Positions 50,504 to 58,968 of a stretch of DNA of 64,000 nucleotides are shown here, piece after piece. Each line of letters opens with the position of its first letter. The stretch's first letter is position 1. Location of the stretch: the NCBI RefSeq assembly GCF_001997345.1, contig NZ_CP019606.1:930001-994000 (forward strand), written 5' to 3'. The stretch is from Tessaracoccus aquimaris. Lineage in GTDB: Bacteria > Actinomycetota > Actinomycetes > Propionibacteriales > Propionibacteriaceae. The translations under genes and the position numbers were made by a program. The notes under the pieces are model-generated. The model had not been told where the DNA came from, searched no databases, and saw only the letters and a program-made list of their open reading frames with translations.

Positions 50504-51105
50504 CGTTCCCCGGGCCTGACGAGTGCCGTTCCCCGAGCCTGTCGAGTGCCGTTCCCCGAGCCTGCCGAGTGCCGTTCCCCGAGCTGTCGAGGGGTCCGCA
50601 ACCCGGTGCCGGTCGAGTGGTGTGGGCCGTTCCCCGAGCTTGTCGAGGGGTCCGTAACCTGCGCTGATTTGGGTGGAGCGCCGTTCCCCGAGCTTGTCGA
50701 GGGGTCCGCAACCCGGTGCCGGTCGAGTGGTGTGGGCCGTTCCCCGAGCCTGTCGAGGGGTCCGTAACCGGCGCTGATCGGGGTCGAGATCCTGCGCCGG
50801 GTGCGAGGAGTTTCGACGCGGGCTGCGGCGCTACGCGCCTTTGCCCGGCTCAACCAGCGGCCCGTTCCCCGAGCTTGTCGAGGGGTCCGTAACCCGGGCG
50901 CTTATCGGGGTCGAGATCGTGCGCCGGGTGAGGGGGGTTTCGACGCGGGCTGTGGCGCTGCGCGCCTTTGCCCGGCTCAACCAGCGGGCCGTTCCCCGAG
51001 CTTGTCGAGGGGTCCGTAACCGGCGCTGACCGGGGTCGAGATCATGCGCCGCGTGCGAGGGGCTTCTACGTGGGCTGCGGCGCTGCGCCCCTTTGCCCGG
51101 CTCGA
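50504..51105. repeat. Cluster of dispersed intergenic repeats (types A and B)
   Basis: This 621-bp gap holds no gene. Type A (about 32 bp, core CGTTCCCCGAGCNTGTCGAG) starts at 50504, 50527, 50550, 50573, 50628, 50682, 50738, 50863 and 50990; the first four are exact 23-bp tandem steps. Type B (46 bp, GTTTCGACGCGGGCTG ... GCCCGGCTCAACC) is at 50810 and 50937, with a decayed copy at about 51062-51105. A-linker-B forms a 127-bp unit repeated twice. Open frames across it are by-products of repetition. Confidence 0.88.
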
Positions 51106-51119
51106 CGGGTCGTCCGCCG

Positions 51120-51923
51120 TCAGCCTCCTCTCCCGGCCCGCGGGGGAGCCGTCGTCCGGTCCGCCTCCAGCACCGCGCGAGCCTCCAGCAACGACTCCCG
51201 GTCCCAGCGATAGGCCGTGGACACCGACACGCCGAGCGCCTCGGCCAGCAGCGCCAACGTGTAGCGCGGCTCGCGCAGCCGCAACTCGAGGATCCTGCGG
51301 TGCCGCGGGGCAAGCAGTGCCAGGAAGTCCACCGAGGTCTCCACCGCCCGCGTCATCCGGTGCTGGGCGTCGACGTCCTCGGCCACGACACCCTCCAGCG
51401 GCACCCGCCGAAGCGTCCCCCGTGCGACCGCTGAGACGCTGACCCCGATGGCCGCGGCCGCCGCGCTGAGGCTCGCCCCTGGGCTCTGTCCCTGGGCCAA
51501 CAGCGCCTTCCGGGTGGCCCGCCGGTCCGCGCGCGACCCCACCGCGCTCGTGGCGGAGAGCGGCGAGTCGGAAAGCGCCCGCCGGATGACGTGGTAGACG
51601 AAGGTCGTGAACCTCACACCGAGGGTGTGGTCGAAGGCACGGATCGCCTGCGCGACCGAGAGGCACGCCTCCTGGAACAGGTCATCCGGCGTGAGTTTCG
51701 CGGCCAGGGCGACCCGATAGGCGATCTTGCGTGCGACTCGGATCCCGACGCCCCAGAGCACGTCCATGGCCCGCCGCCCGGCGTCGACCACTCCCTCCAA
51801 TCGCGAGTCGGTGGCGCCCTGAGCGATCAGGTGGTGGGCATACAGCCCCGCCTCGATGGCCTTTGCGGCCGCGAGGTCTTCGCCTTCGGCGAGCCAGACC
51901 AGGGCGAGATTCGGTGTCTTCAT
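51120..51923 (-). CDS. Divergent sigma-70 family RNA polymerase sigma factor
   Basis: 267 aa. Region 2 is visible as 'LTPDDLFQEACLSVAQAIRA' then 'GVRFTTFVYHVIRRAL' (about 78-115). A middle helix-turn-helix-like stretch ('AAAAIGVSVSAVARGTL') could be region 3. Region 4 ends the protein ('LALLAEALGVSVSTAYRWDR', about 222-241). An N-terminal ~75-residue extension has no clear match. No anti-sigma gene is adjacent. The gene's 3' end touches the repeat cluster. The regulon is unknown, and it does not fit a standard ECF or SigB-like protein well. Confidence 0.75.
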   Translation of the reverse strand: MKTPNLALVWLAEGEDLAAAKAIEAGLYAHHLIAQGATDSRLEGVVDAGRRAMDVLWGVGIRVARKIAYRVALAAKLTPDDLFQEACLSVAQAIRAFDHTLGVRFTTFVYHVIRRALSDSPLSATSAVGSRADRRATRKALLAQGQSPGASLSAAAAAIGVSVSAVARGTLRRVPLEGVVAEDVDAQHRMTRAVETSVDFLALLAPRHRRILELRLREPRYTLALLAEALGVSVSTAYRWDRESLLEARAVLEADRTTAPPRAGRGG

Positions 51924-52030
51924 GCCTCAGCATTGGCCGGGGTGGAGCAATCCTCGGCGACGTCTGCTGGACCTGTGGATGCCCGGCGACGGACAACACA
52001 ACTTCTCCACAACCGGGGCACAATGGAGGC

Positions 52031-52540
52031 ATGGCCTTGTTCAAGCGGACCCGCATCGACTCCAGCCTCAACGAGGGCCTCGACGCCGCCCTTGGAGGGC
52101 GCGGCGAGGTGCTGGCGCAGGCCACGGGAGACGGCGTCGTGCTCGTCGGAACCCGCGAGGCGCTCGCGCTGCGCCGGGACGGGGCGTGGCAGGTGTGGCC
52201 GTGGGAGGACGTCAGCGGCGGAGGGTGGAAGTCCGAGTCGGGGTCGTTCCGCTGGAAGAGCATCGAGGGCGAGAAGTTCAGCGTGCAGTTGAGCGAGCCG
52301 AACCAGCTTCCCGGGCTGTTCCGAGAGCGGGTCGAGGCATCGACCGTCGTCCAGTGCCTGATCGACTCGCCCGTGCGTGGTGAGGTGCAGATCATCTGCC
52401 GCCGCGGGCTCGGAGCGGACCAACCCCTGCGCTGGTATGCCGTGCCATCAGGGGGTGCCGACCTTGCGGATCCGGCGACCGCCGCGGCCGTCGTGGCCGA
52501 GACCGACCGGTTGAGGGAGGAGTACTTCCCGGGGGTCTAG
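52031..52540 (+). CDS. Hypothetical actinobacterial protein (PH-like fold suspected)
   Basis: 169 aa, soluble. 'GDGVVLVGTREALALRR' followed by 'WQVWPWEDVSGGGWKSESGS' is the strand pattern of small PH-like domains that report on promoter-proximal or membrane proteins. 'EVQIICRRGLGADQPLRWYA' lies in the C-terminal half. Function unknown. ATG 52031 has GGAGG four bases upstream. Divergent from the sigma factor and upstream of tRNA-Asn. Confidence 0.65.
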   Translation: MALFKRTRIDSSLNEGLDAALGGRGEVLAQATGDGVVLVGTREALALRRDGAWQVWPWEDVSGGGWKSESGSFRWKSIEGEKFSVQLSEPNQLPGLFRERVEASTVVQCLIDSPVRGEVQIICRRGLGADQPLRWYAVPSGGADLADPATAAAVVAETDRLREEYFPGV

Positions 52541-52598
52541 CCGATTCGCATTCGCCTCGTCGAGTCTGATAACGTTTCTCCTCGCGTGGGAACGCTAA

Positions 52599-52674
52599 TC
52601 CCTGGTAGCTCAATTGGCAGAGCATTCGACTGTTAATCGAAGGGTTACTGGTTCGAGTCCAGTCCGGGGAGCCA
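52599..52674 (+). tRNA. tRNA-Asn (GTT)
   Basis: Cloverleaf is complete: acceptor TCCCTGG/CCGGGGA, D arm GCTC...GAGC, anticodon stem TTCGA/TCGAA with loop CTGTTAA (anticodon GTT), T arm CTGG TTCGAGT CCAG region. The 3' CCA is encoded (52672-52674). A strong terminator follows 4 bases later. Confidence 0.97.
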
Positions 52675-52677
52675 GCA

Positions 52678-52708
52678 GAAGGCCACCATCGTCTCGATGG
52701 TGGCCTTC
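52678..52708. terminator. Bidirectional terminator between tRNA-Asn and otsA
   Basis: GAAGGCCACCATCG and CGATGGTGGCCTTC form a perfect 14-bp stem with loop TCT, followed by TTCCTTT on the + strand and preceded by AGAA. It can end both the tRNA transcript and the convergent otsA transcript. Confidence 0.88.
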
Positions 52709-52730
52709 TTCCTTTCCCGGTGCCGGGACC

Positions 52731-54125
52731 TCAGCGCGCGTAGTGCTTCAGGTCGCCGAGGAAGTTGTCTGCCCACGCGTCGATCGTGTGGGTGCCGACC
52801 TGCTTCTGCAGCGCGCGCATCCGCTTGCGGCGCTCCTCCGGTGGGTCCTCGACGGCGCGCATCACGACGTCCTTCATGCCGTTGATGTCGTAGGGGTTGA
52901 CCAGGTACGCCTGCTTCAGTTCGCGTGCGGCGCCCGCGAACTCGCTCAGCACCAGCGCGCCGTCAAGGCCTGGATGGCACGCGACGTACTCCTTGGCGAC
53001 CAGGTTCATGCCGTCGCGCAGCGGGGTGACCAGCGCGACGTCGGCGATCCGGTACATGGCGGCCATGGTCTGGCGGGGGAACCCTGCGTGGCGGTACACG
53101 ATCGGGGGCCGGCCGACACCCCCGAACTCCGAGTTGATCCTGCCCACCAGCAGGTCGATGTCGTCGCGCAGCCTCCGGTACTCCTCGACGCGCTCGCGCG
53201 ACGGCGTTGCCACCTGCATGAACACCACCTCGGCTGGGTCGAGCCTGCCCTCGGCAAACAGTTCGCCCACCGCGCGGATCCGCTGCCGCAGGCCCTTGGT
53301 GTAGTCGAGCCGGTCGACCCCGAGCAGTACCACCTTCGGGTGACCCAGATCGCTGAGCAGCGCCTCGGCCTCCGCGATCGCCGCGGGCGACTCCGCCAAC
53401 TCCCGGAATCCCTCGGTGTCGATCGAGATCGGGTAGGACTTCGCGCGGCAGACGTGATCGCCGACCTGAACGTGGTGCCGCTCCACCTTGTGCTCGGTCC
53501 TGAGCCGCACCAGCCGGAGGAAGTTCGACGCCGCCCCCGCGACCTGGAAGCCCACGAGGTCGGCACCAAGCAGGCCCTCCAGGATCTGGCGCCGCCACGG
53601 CAGTTGCAGGAACAGTTCCACCGGCGGGAAGGGAATGTGCAGGAAGAAACCGATCTTGAGGTCGGGGCGCAGTTCGCGCAGCAGTCGCGGCACGAGCTGA
53701 AGCTGATAGTCCTGCACCCACACCGTCGCGCCCTCGGCCGCCACCTCGGCGGCGGCCTCGGCGAAGCGCCGGTTCACGATCAGGTAGGCGTCCCACCACT
53801 CGCGGTGGAACTCCGGGAAGGCCACGGTGTCGTGGAACAGGGGCCAGAGGGTGGCGTTGGAGAACCCCTCGTAGTACTCCTCGAACTCGGAGGAGCTCAG
53901 CGGCACCGGCACGATCGCGTATCCGTCGTGGGTGAAGGGCTGCACCTCCTCATCCGGTGCGCCGTGCCAGCCGACCCAGGCTCCGCCCTCCCTGCGCATC
54001 ACGGGCTCGAGGGCGGTCACGAGACCGCCCGGCGAGGTGTTCCAGTCGACCGTTCCGTCGTCGGCCACCACCCGGTCGACGGGCAACCGGTTGGCGACGA
54101 CGACGAAGTGCGCGCGCTCAGACAT
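52731..54125 (-). CDS. otsA: Alpha,alpha-trehalose-phosphate synthase
   Basis: 464-aa GT20 glycosyltransferase making trehalose 6-phosphate from UDP-glucose and glucose 6-phosphate. Conserved elements: '[11 protein letters not shown]', '[15 protein letters not shown]', '[20 protein letters not shown]', '[17 protein letters not shown]', '[17 protein letters not shown]' and '[16 protein letters not shown]'. Starts at ATG 54125, divergent from otsB with 70 bases between, which probably hold both promoters. Trehalose serves as compatible solute and stress protectant. Confidence 0.96.
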   Translation of the reverse strand: MSERAHFVVVANRLPVDRVVADDGTVDWNTSPGGLVTALEPVMRREGGAWVGWHGAPDEEVQPFTHDGYAIVPVPLSSSEFEEYYEGFSNATLWPLFHDTVAFPEFHREWWDAYLIVNRRFAEAAAEVAAEGATVWVQDYQLQLVPRLLRELRPDLKIGFFLHIPFPPVELFLQLPWRRQILEGLLGADLVGFQVAGAASNFLRLVRLRTEHKVERHHVQVGDHVCRAKSYPISIDTEGFRELAESPAAIAEAEALLSDLGHPKVVLLGVDRLDYTKGLRQRIRAVGELFAEGRLDPAEVVFMQVATPSRERVEEYRRLRDDIDLLVGRINSEFGGVGRPPIVYRHAGFPRQTMAAMYRIADVALVTPLRDGMNLVAKEYVACHPGLDGALVLSEFAGAARELKQAYLVNPYDINGMKDVVMRAVEDPPEERRKRMRALQKQVGTHTIDAWADNFLGDLKHYAR

Positions 54126-54195
54126 GGGGTTTCCTCCTTGCGTCGGTCCCACCCTACCGAGGTCCGCGTCGGATGAACCTGGCAAGGTGGGTGCC

Positions 54196-55020
54196 ATGAC
54201 CAGGTGGACAGTGCAGGACCAGGCCGGAGACGACTTCATGCGGGCGGCTGGCGCGCATCCGGAACGGGTGCTGCTCGCGCTCGACTTCGACGGGACGCTC
54301 GCGCCCATCGTGCCCGACCCCGACGACTCGCGGCTTGACCCCCGTGCCGCCGAAGCCCTCGCACGCCTGAGGGGACGCCTCGGCGCGCTGGCGATCATCA
54401 CCGGCAGGGGCACCCAGACGGTGAGCAAGCTGGCCCGGTTGGAGGAGCGCGGCGTCAACGGCCTGATCGTGGCGGGCGGCTACGGCGCGCAACGTTGGGT
54501 GGTCGGCGAGGCGGTCGACGACGCAGGCGCGCGCCCCGCCGGCATCGGGGAGGCGCTCGAGGCGATCCGCGAGGCGATCGAGGCATGCGGCGTCGACGGG
54601 GTGGCGGTCGAGGACAAGGGGATCGCGCTTGGCGTCCATACCCGACGCAGCGACGACCCGGATCGCGCCTACGGGTCGCTGCTGCCGCGGCTGGAGGGCA
54701 TCGCCTCGGCGCATGGCCTCACGATCGAGCCGGGCCGAAGTGTCATCGAACTGCGCGCCTCGACGGTGACGAAGGGGGACGCGATCCGAGCGCTGATCGA
54801 GGAGACCGGTGCGACGGTCGTGGCGATGTGTGGCGACGACCTGGGTGACCTGCCTGCCTTCGACGCCCTGGTCGACCTGCGCGCCGCGGGCCTCACGACC
54901 TGCCGCGTGGTGAGCGCCTCGCTGGAGCAGAGCGGGCTGGGCGCCTACGCAGACATCCTGGCCGAGGGGACCGACGGCATCGCCGACTGGCTGGAGGCGC
55001 TTGCCGACGCCACGTCGTAG
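54196..55020 (+). CDS. otsB: Trehalose-6-phosphate phosphatase
   Basis: 274-aa HAD phosphatase completing trehalose synthesis. HAD motif I 'LLALDFDGTLAPIV' (nucleophile Asp), motif II Thr in 'ALAIITGRG', motif III Lys in 'VIELRASTVTKGDAI', motif IV 'VAMCGDDLGDLPAF'. Divergent from otsA. The stop is followed after eight bases by the second repeat cluster. Confidence 0.95.
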   Translation: MTRWTVQDQAGDDFMRAAGAHPERVLLALDFDGTLAPIVPDPDDSRLDPRAAEALARLRGRLGALAIITGRGTQTVSKLARLEERGVNGLIVAGGYGAQRWVVGEAVDDAGARPAGIGEALEAIREAIEACGVDGVAVEDKGIALGVHTRRSDDPDRAYGSLLPRLEGIASAHGLTIEPGRSVIELRASTVTKGDAIRALIEETGATVVAMCGDDLGDLPAFDALVDLRAAGLTTCRVVSASLEQSGLGAYADILAEGTDGIADWLEALADATS

Positions 55021-55028
55021 CCGCGGCT

Positions 55029-55374
55029 GGTTGAGCCGGGCAGAGGCGCGAAGCGCCGCAGCGCGCGTCGAAACCCCGTTGGTTGAGCCGTGCAAAGGAG
55101 CGAAGCGCCGCAGCGCGCGTCGAAACCCCGTTGGTTGAGCCGTGCAAGGAGCGAAGCGCCGCAGCGCGCGTCGAAACCTCTGGCACCCGGTACGCAGTCC
55201 CTCGCCGCTGTGGTGGTGGTTGCGGACCCTTCGACAGGCTCAGGGAACGGCCCGTTGGTTGAGCCGAGCACGGGCGCGAAGCGCCGCAGCGCGCGCCGAA
55301 CCTCTGGCACCCGGTGCGCAGTCCCTGGCCGCTGTCGTGGTGGTTGCGGACCCCTTCGACAGGCCCAGGGAACG
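55029..55374. repeat. Second cluster of dispersed intergenic repeats (types A and B, inverted)
   Basis: Type B copies begin at 55029, 55081 and 55133 (exact 52-bp steps) and 55257, reading GGTTGAGCC ... GCGCGTCGAAACC. Type A copies, reading CCCTTCGACAGGCTCAGGG, lie at 55224-55250 and 55348-55374. A B-spacer-A unit repeats with 124-bp period. Orientation is opposite to the 50.5-51.1 kb cluster. The rest of the gap (55375-55639) shows no convincing gene. Confidence 0.88.
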
Positions 55375-55639
55375 GCCGGCGACCGGCCCCTCGTCTGAGC
55401 CCGAACTACCCGTGACGGGTGGTTTGCCACCGGCGATGCGACACGGCGACCCCGCCCAAGGCGCCCAACGAGGTCTTTTCTACACTTGTTCCATGTGCAG
55501 GACGAACTCGTCCGGAGGCCGGACCGCTCCGCTGGATCGGTCCCGTCGCGCACCTGAGTCGGTCGACTCACCAACCACCCCGGGCATGGCCGCCGCACGT
55601 CCTGACGACGGTCCGACCCATGCAAGAAAGGCAGCAGAA

Positions 55640-56122
55640 GTGACAAGTCCCGCGACCACGCCGAGCGTATCGAGGCAGTTGTGCTCCGAGCTTCGCGTGT
55701 TGAGCGTCAGGCAACCATGGGCGTGGCAGATCGTCCACGAAGACAAGGATGTCGAGAACCGGATCCTCCCGACGACCTACCGCGGACAGGTGGCGATCTT
55801 CGCGCCCTTCTCCCCGGATGTCACGGCCCTCCAACGGCTTCCCCGAGTCGCCCCCGCCTGGGTCGACGCCCCCCGTCAGTTTGAGCTTGGCGCGATCATC
55901 GGCCTCGCGCAACTAGTCGACTGCCACGACGCGTCGTGGTGCGGCGAGGATCAGTACGGACGCGCCATCGAGATGTGCTCGCCCTGGTCGCTGCGCTCGC
56001 ACCAGCACCTCGTGCTTTCTGACCCGGTCGCGCTGCGCCACCCCGTCTCGGTGCGCAACCGGCGCGGGCTGTGGAAGGTCGGCACCCGGTTGATGCGGGA
56101 GATCGAGGCGCAACTGCCCTGA
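55640..56122 (+). CDS. ASCH/PUA-like domain protein
   Basis: About 160 aa. The core 'LRVLSVRQPWAWQIVHEDKD' and 'VENRILPTTYRGQVAIFAP' is the start of an ASCH-like (PUA superfamily) domain. 'FELGAIIGLAQLVDCHDASW' continues its barrel. Such domains bind RNA or modified nucleotides, but the target here is unknown. GTG 55640 is chosen for AGAAAGG upstream; the frame is open further upstream with ATGs at 55493 and 55586, so the start is uncertain. Flanked by the repeat cluster and the DUF2975 pair. Confidence 0.7.
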   Translation: MTSPATTPSVSRQLCSELRVLSVRQPWAWQIVHEDKDVENRILPTTYRGQVAIFAPFSPDVTALQRLPRVAPAWVDAPRQFELGAIIGLAQLVDCHDASWCGEDQYGRAIEMCSPWSLRSHQHLVLSDPVALRHPVSVRNRRGLWKVGTRLMREIEAQLP

Positions 56123-56150
56123 ACCTGACCGACCGCCCCTCTTGCCAGAG

Positions 56151-56188
56151 GTTATCGAATATCGTTATGCTTATCGCTATTCGATAAC
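56151..56188 (+). promoter_or_regulatory. AT-rich inverted repeat, probable operator of the DUF2975/Xre pair
   Basis: GTTATCGAATA (56151-56161) and TATTCGATAAC (56178-56188) form a perfect 11-bp inverted repeat with a 16-base spacer that contains further TTAT/TATCG elements. Its AT content is far above the surroundings. It lies 18 bases before the membrane-protein start, with GTGAGGAG between. Binding by the downstream Xre protein is the natural inference. Confidence 0.65.
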
Positions 56189-56206
56189 TTTCGTGAGGAG
56201 CCGACC

Positions 56207-56941
56207 ATGGCAGCCTTCGCTCTTGTCTTCCTGGTTCTCGCCCTGCTGATGTTCGGGGTGCTGGCCGCAGTCCTCGGCAGCGCGGGCCGAGCCAACATCG
56301 CCACCGTGGCAAAGGTCGCCAGCCTGATCGCCATGGGGCTGACAGGTCTCAGCGCCCTGCTGGGTGCCATCGCGGCGCTGGCGGGCGGTCAACTCGACGT
56401 CACCGTTCCGGTCCACCTGCCCATCCACCTGGCCGACGGTGTGACGTTCCAGGACGGCCCCTCGGCGACATTCGTCAACGGGGTCCTCGACCAGGCCACC
56501 GTGCAGGCGAGCGGGCTGTCCTTCGCGACCCGGGCGGTACTCGCGCTTGCGGTCCTCCTCGGAGGAGCGACGTTGATCGGCGTCGCCTGGACGACCTGGC
56601 GGCTCGCAGGCTCGATGGGCGACAGCGATCCCTTCCGGCTCGGTTCCCGGGCGCTTCGCACCACCGCGCTCATCGTCCTGATCGGCGGCACCGCGGCATC
56701 CATCGCCTCCGACATCGGCAACTTCCTCGCGTCCCGGGAACTGTTCGAGGTGAAGGCCTGGGGATCGACCACCACCGGGCCGCCTGTCGACTCACTGACG
56801 GCCCTCGGCTGGCCCGAACCGGCGGGTCTCCAGGTGACGCTTCCGTTCTGGCCGGTGGGGGCCGCCGTCGTGCTCCTGCTGCTCGCCGCCGTCTTCCGCT
56901 ACGGCGCGCTGCTGCAGGCCGACTCTGAGGGGATGGTCTGA
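56207..56941 (+). CDS. DUF2975 family membrane protein
   Basis: 244 aa with four membrane segments: about residues 2-25, 45-65, 105-128 and 145-168, plus a C-terminal span 'VGAAVVLLLLAAVFRYGALL'. The final 'FRYGALLQADSEGMV' with a downstream small Xre regulator is the usual DUF2975/YozG arrangement. Function is unknown. The stop is followed immediately by the regulator start, so the two are co-translated. Regulated probably through the inverted repeat upstream. Confidence 0.75.
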   Translation: MAAFALVFLVLALLMFGVLAAVLGSAGRANIATVAKVASLIAMGLTGLSALLGAIAALAGGQLDVTVPVHLPIHLADGVTFQDGPSATFVNGVLDQATVQASGLSFATRAVLALAVLLGGATLIGVAWTTWRLAGSMGDSDPFRLGSRALRTTALIVLIGGTAASIASDIGNFLASRELFEVKAWGSTTTGPPVDSLTALGWPEPAGLQVTLPFWPVGAAVVLLLLAAVFRYGALLQADSEGMV

Positions 56942-57166
56942 GTGCCCACCGACGAGGGGCGCGTGCACTGCCGCCTCGATGAACTCCTGGAGGAGCGCGG
57001 CATGACGCTGACCGAGTTGTCGCGCAGAGTCGGCGTCAGCCTCGTGAACCTTTCGGTGCTGAAGAACGACCGTGCCCGGGCGATCCGGTTCGGGACGCTC
57101 ACCGCGATCTGCGATGTGCTCGGCTGCACTGTGGGCGAACTGCTCGTGGTGGTCCCCGAACGCTGA
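56942..57166 (+). CDS. Small Xre-family transcriptional regulator (YozG-like)
   Basis: 74-aa protein that is essentially one Cro/C1-type helix-turn-helix: 'LDELLEERGMTLTELSRRVG' then 'NLSVLKNDRARAIRFGTLTA' and 'ICDVLGCTVGELLVV'. The GTG start directly follows the DUF2975 stop. It probably represses its own operon through the inverted repeat at 56151-56188. Convergent with tal, with seven bases between the stops. Confidence 0.9.
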   Translation: MPTDEGRVHCRLDELLEERGMTLTELSRRVGVSLVNLSVLKNDRARAIRFGTLTAICDVLGCTVGELLVVVPER

Positions 57167-57173
57167 GCCCCGG

Positions 57174-58277
57174 TCAGCCGTCCGCGAGGGCCTGCTTCAC
57201 CGTCGCCTGGAGGTCGTGCCAGGAGGCGATGAACTTCTCGACGCCCTCGTCCTCCAACCGCTGCGTGACGTCCGCGAAGTCGACCCCGACCTCGGCGAGC
57301 GCGTCCATCACCTCGTGCGCCTCCGCGTAGTGGTCGGTGATGGTGTCACCCGTGACGACGCCATGGTCGAAGGTCGCCTGGAGTGTCTTCTCGGGCATCG
57401 TGTTGACGGTGTGTGCTGCGACCAGTTCGGTGACGTAGAGCGTGTCGGGGAGGGACGGGTCCTTCACCCCGGTCGACGCCCAGAGCGGCCGCTGGACGGT
57501 GGCTCCCGCCGCGACGAGCGCCGTGGCCCCGTCCTCGGCGAAGCGCCGTTCGAGCAACTCGTAGGCGAGGCGCGCGTTGGCGACGCCCGCCTTGGACTTC
57601 AGGGCTGCCGCCGCCTCGCCGCCGATCGCCGCGAGTCGCTTGTCGACCTCGGTGTCGACCCGGGAGACGAAGAACGACGCGACGGAGTGGATCTGGGAAA
57701 GGTCGAGGCCGGCGTCCCTGGCCTTCTCGAGGCCGGCGAGGAACGCGTCGATCACCTCGGAGTAGCGCTCGAGGCTGAAGATCAGCGTCACGTTCACGGA
57801 GATACCCGACCCGATCGTCTCGGTGATCGCGGGCAGCCCGGCCTTCGTGGCCGGGATCTTGATGAGCACGTTGGGCCGGTCGACGGCGTCGTACAGGGAG
57901 CGCGCCTGCGCGATTGTCGCGTCGGTGTCGTGCGCGAGGTCGGGGGAAACCTCGATGGAGACGCGGCCGTCCCGGCCAGTGGTGGCGTCGTAGATCGGGC
58001 GGAAGATGTCGCACGCGTCGCGCACGTCGCTGGTGGTCAGGGTGAAGATGGCCTCGTCGACCGATGCCCCCGCCGCCGCCTGCTCCGCGATCGACTCGGC
58101 ATATCCCTCGCCGTGCGAGATCGCACCCTGGAAGATCGTCGGGTTGGTCGTGACGCCCACCACGTTGCGGGTGTCGATCAGTTCCTGCAGGTTGCCGGAG
58201 GTGATGCGGGAGCGGGAGAGGTCGTCGAGCCAGATGCTGACGCCCGCGGCGGAGAGTTGCTGGGTGGGAGAGGACAT
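57174..58277 (-). CDS. tal: Transaldolase
   Basis: 367-aa actinobacterial-type transaldolase of the pentose phosphate pathway, moving dihydroxyacetone units between sedoheptulose 7-phosphate and glyceraldehyde 3-phosphate. '[14 protein letters not shown]' opens the barrel, the Schiff-base Lys is in '[15 protein letters not shown]', and '[13 protein letters not shown]' and '[16 protein letters not shown]' are conserved. ATG 58277. It could process xylulose 5-phosphate derived from the arabinose route in the same window. Confidence 0.96.
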   Translation of the reverse strand: MSSPTQQLSAAGVSIWLDDLSRSRITSGNLQELIDTRNVVGVTTNPTIFQGAISHGEGYAESIAEQAAAGASVDEAIFTLTTSDVRDACDIFRPIYDATTGRDGRVSIEVSPDLAHDTDATIAQARSLYDAVDRPNVLIKIPATKAGLPAITETIGSGISVNVTLIFSLERYSEVIDAFLAGLEKARDAGLDLSQIHSVASFFVSRVDTEVDKRLAAIGGEAAAALKSKAGVANARLAYELLERRFAEDGATALVAAGATVQRPLWASTGVKDPSLPDTLYVTELVAAHTVNTMPEKTLQATFDHGVVTGDTITDHYAEAHEVMDALAEVGVDFADVTQRLEDEGVEKFIASWHDLQATVKQALADG

Positions 58278-58445
58278 GTGCGCTCCTTCGAGTTGGCCGT
58301 GGCGCCGGGCGGGTCGCGCTGACGCGCTCCCGGCAGCCTCGACGGGTGGTCCTACGTCGCCGACGATACCGCCGCCACGTTGCACCGCGCCCACATCCGC
58401 ACGGACCATCACCCCTGAGGGGGCTGCAGGCACAGGGCTGGGGGC

Positions 58446-58760
58446 TTACTCCAGCACCAGGTCGTTCGAGACGAGTCGGATCGTCGCGTCGCGCTCCTGG
58501 ATCGCGTTGACGGCGGCCAGGATGCCGTCCAGTTCCCGGGCGAACCGGTTGACGTCCCAGACGATGACCTGGTCGCCCGGATCGAGGGTCTCCAGGAGGT
58601 TGGAGAAGCCCCTGCGGGTCAGAGCATCTGTGTGCCCGCACACCTCGCTGTCGACGTAGACCTGGAGATTGGACTCGCTCAACTCCTGTGACAAGGTGTG
58701 GAGCTCGCGTTGGGTCGGGGAATCGGTGCAGGCGGTGCGTACATACCCGTATGCAGTCAT
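58446..58760 (-). CDS. Orphan resolvase-like domain protein (degenerate serine recombinase N-terminus)
   Basis: 104 aa. It aligns with the catalytic domain of serine resolvases: 'AYGYVRTACTDSPTQRELHT' against the usual Y-x-R-V-S-T start, and 'DQVIVWDVNRFARELDGIL' against the DRxxR segment. The nucleophilic Ser position is Ala, and the Asp before the first Arg is Asn, while both arginines of NRFAR remain. The DNA-binding helix-turn-helix is absent. It is therefore unlikely to recombine DNA. No transposon ends or partner genes are seen nearby. Confidence 0.7.
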   Translation of the reverse strand: MTAYGYVRTACTDSPTQRELHTLSQELSESNLQVYVDSEVCGHTDALTRRGFSNLLETLDPGDQVIVWDVNRFARELDGILAAVNAIQERDATIRLVSNDLVLE

Positions 58761-58968
58761 CCCACGATCCTCACACAACGCATCGTCCACTCCGCGCCCG
58801 GGTCCCGTGACCCGATCGGACCCGAACACCCGGTGTTGCCCCGTTACCTTGTCACCGAATCTTGGCGTGCACGCAGCGAGTGGAGGGGGTCGGGCGCCGT
58901 GGAGGCCGCAAACCGCTCCTACCCGGATGAGGTGAGCCCGACTGCAGTCAACGCCTGTCTTTCGGGGT

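Noticed and set aside
50504..50604. Tandem 23-bp repeats considered as a CRISPR array
   Set aside because: Repeats abut without unique spacers, units continue into longer dispersed repeats, and no cas genes are present.
52541..52598. Possible att site for an integrated element at tRNA-Asn
   Set aside because: No integrase gene is nearby and no duplicated tRNA 3' end was found in the window.
54126..54458. Upstream extension of otsA to 54458
   Set aside because: It would run over the divergent otsB gene. '[15 protein letters not shown]' at 54125 is the normal OtsA N-terminus.
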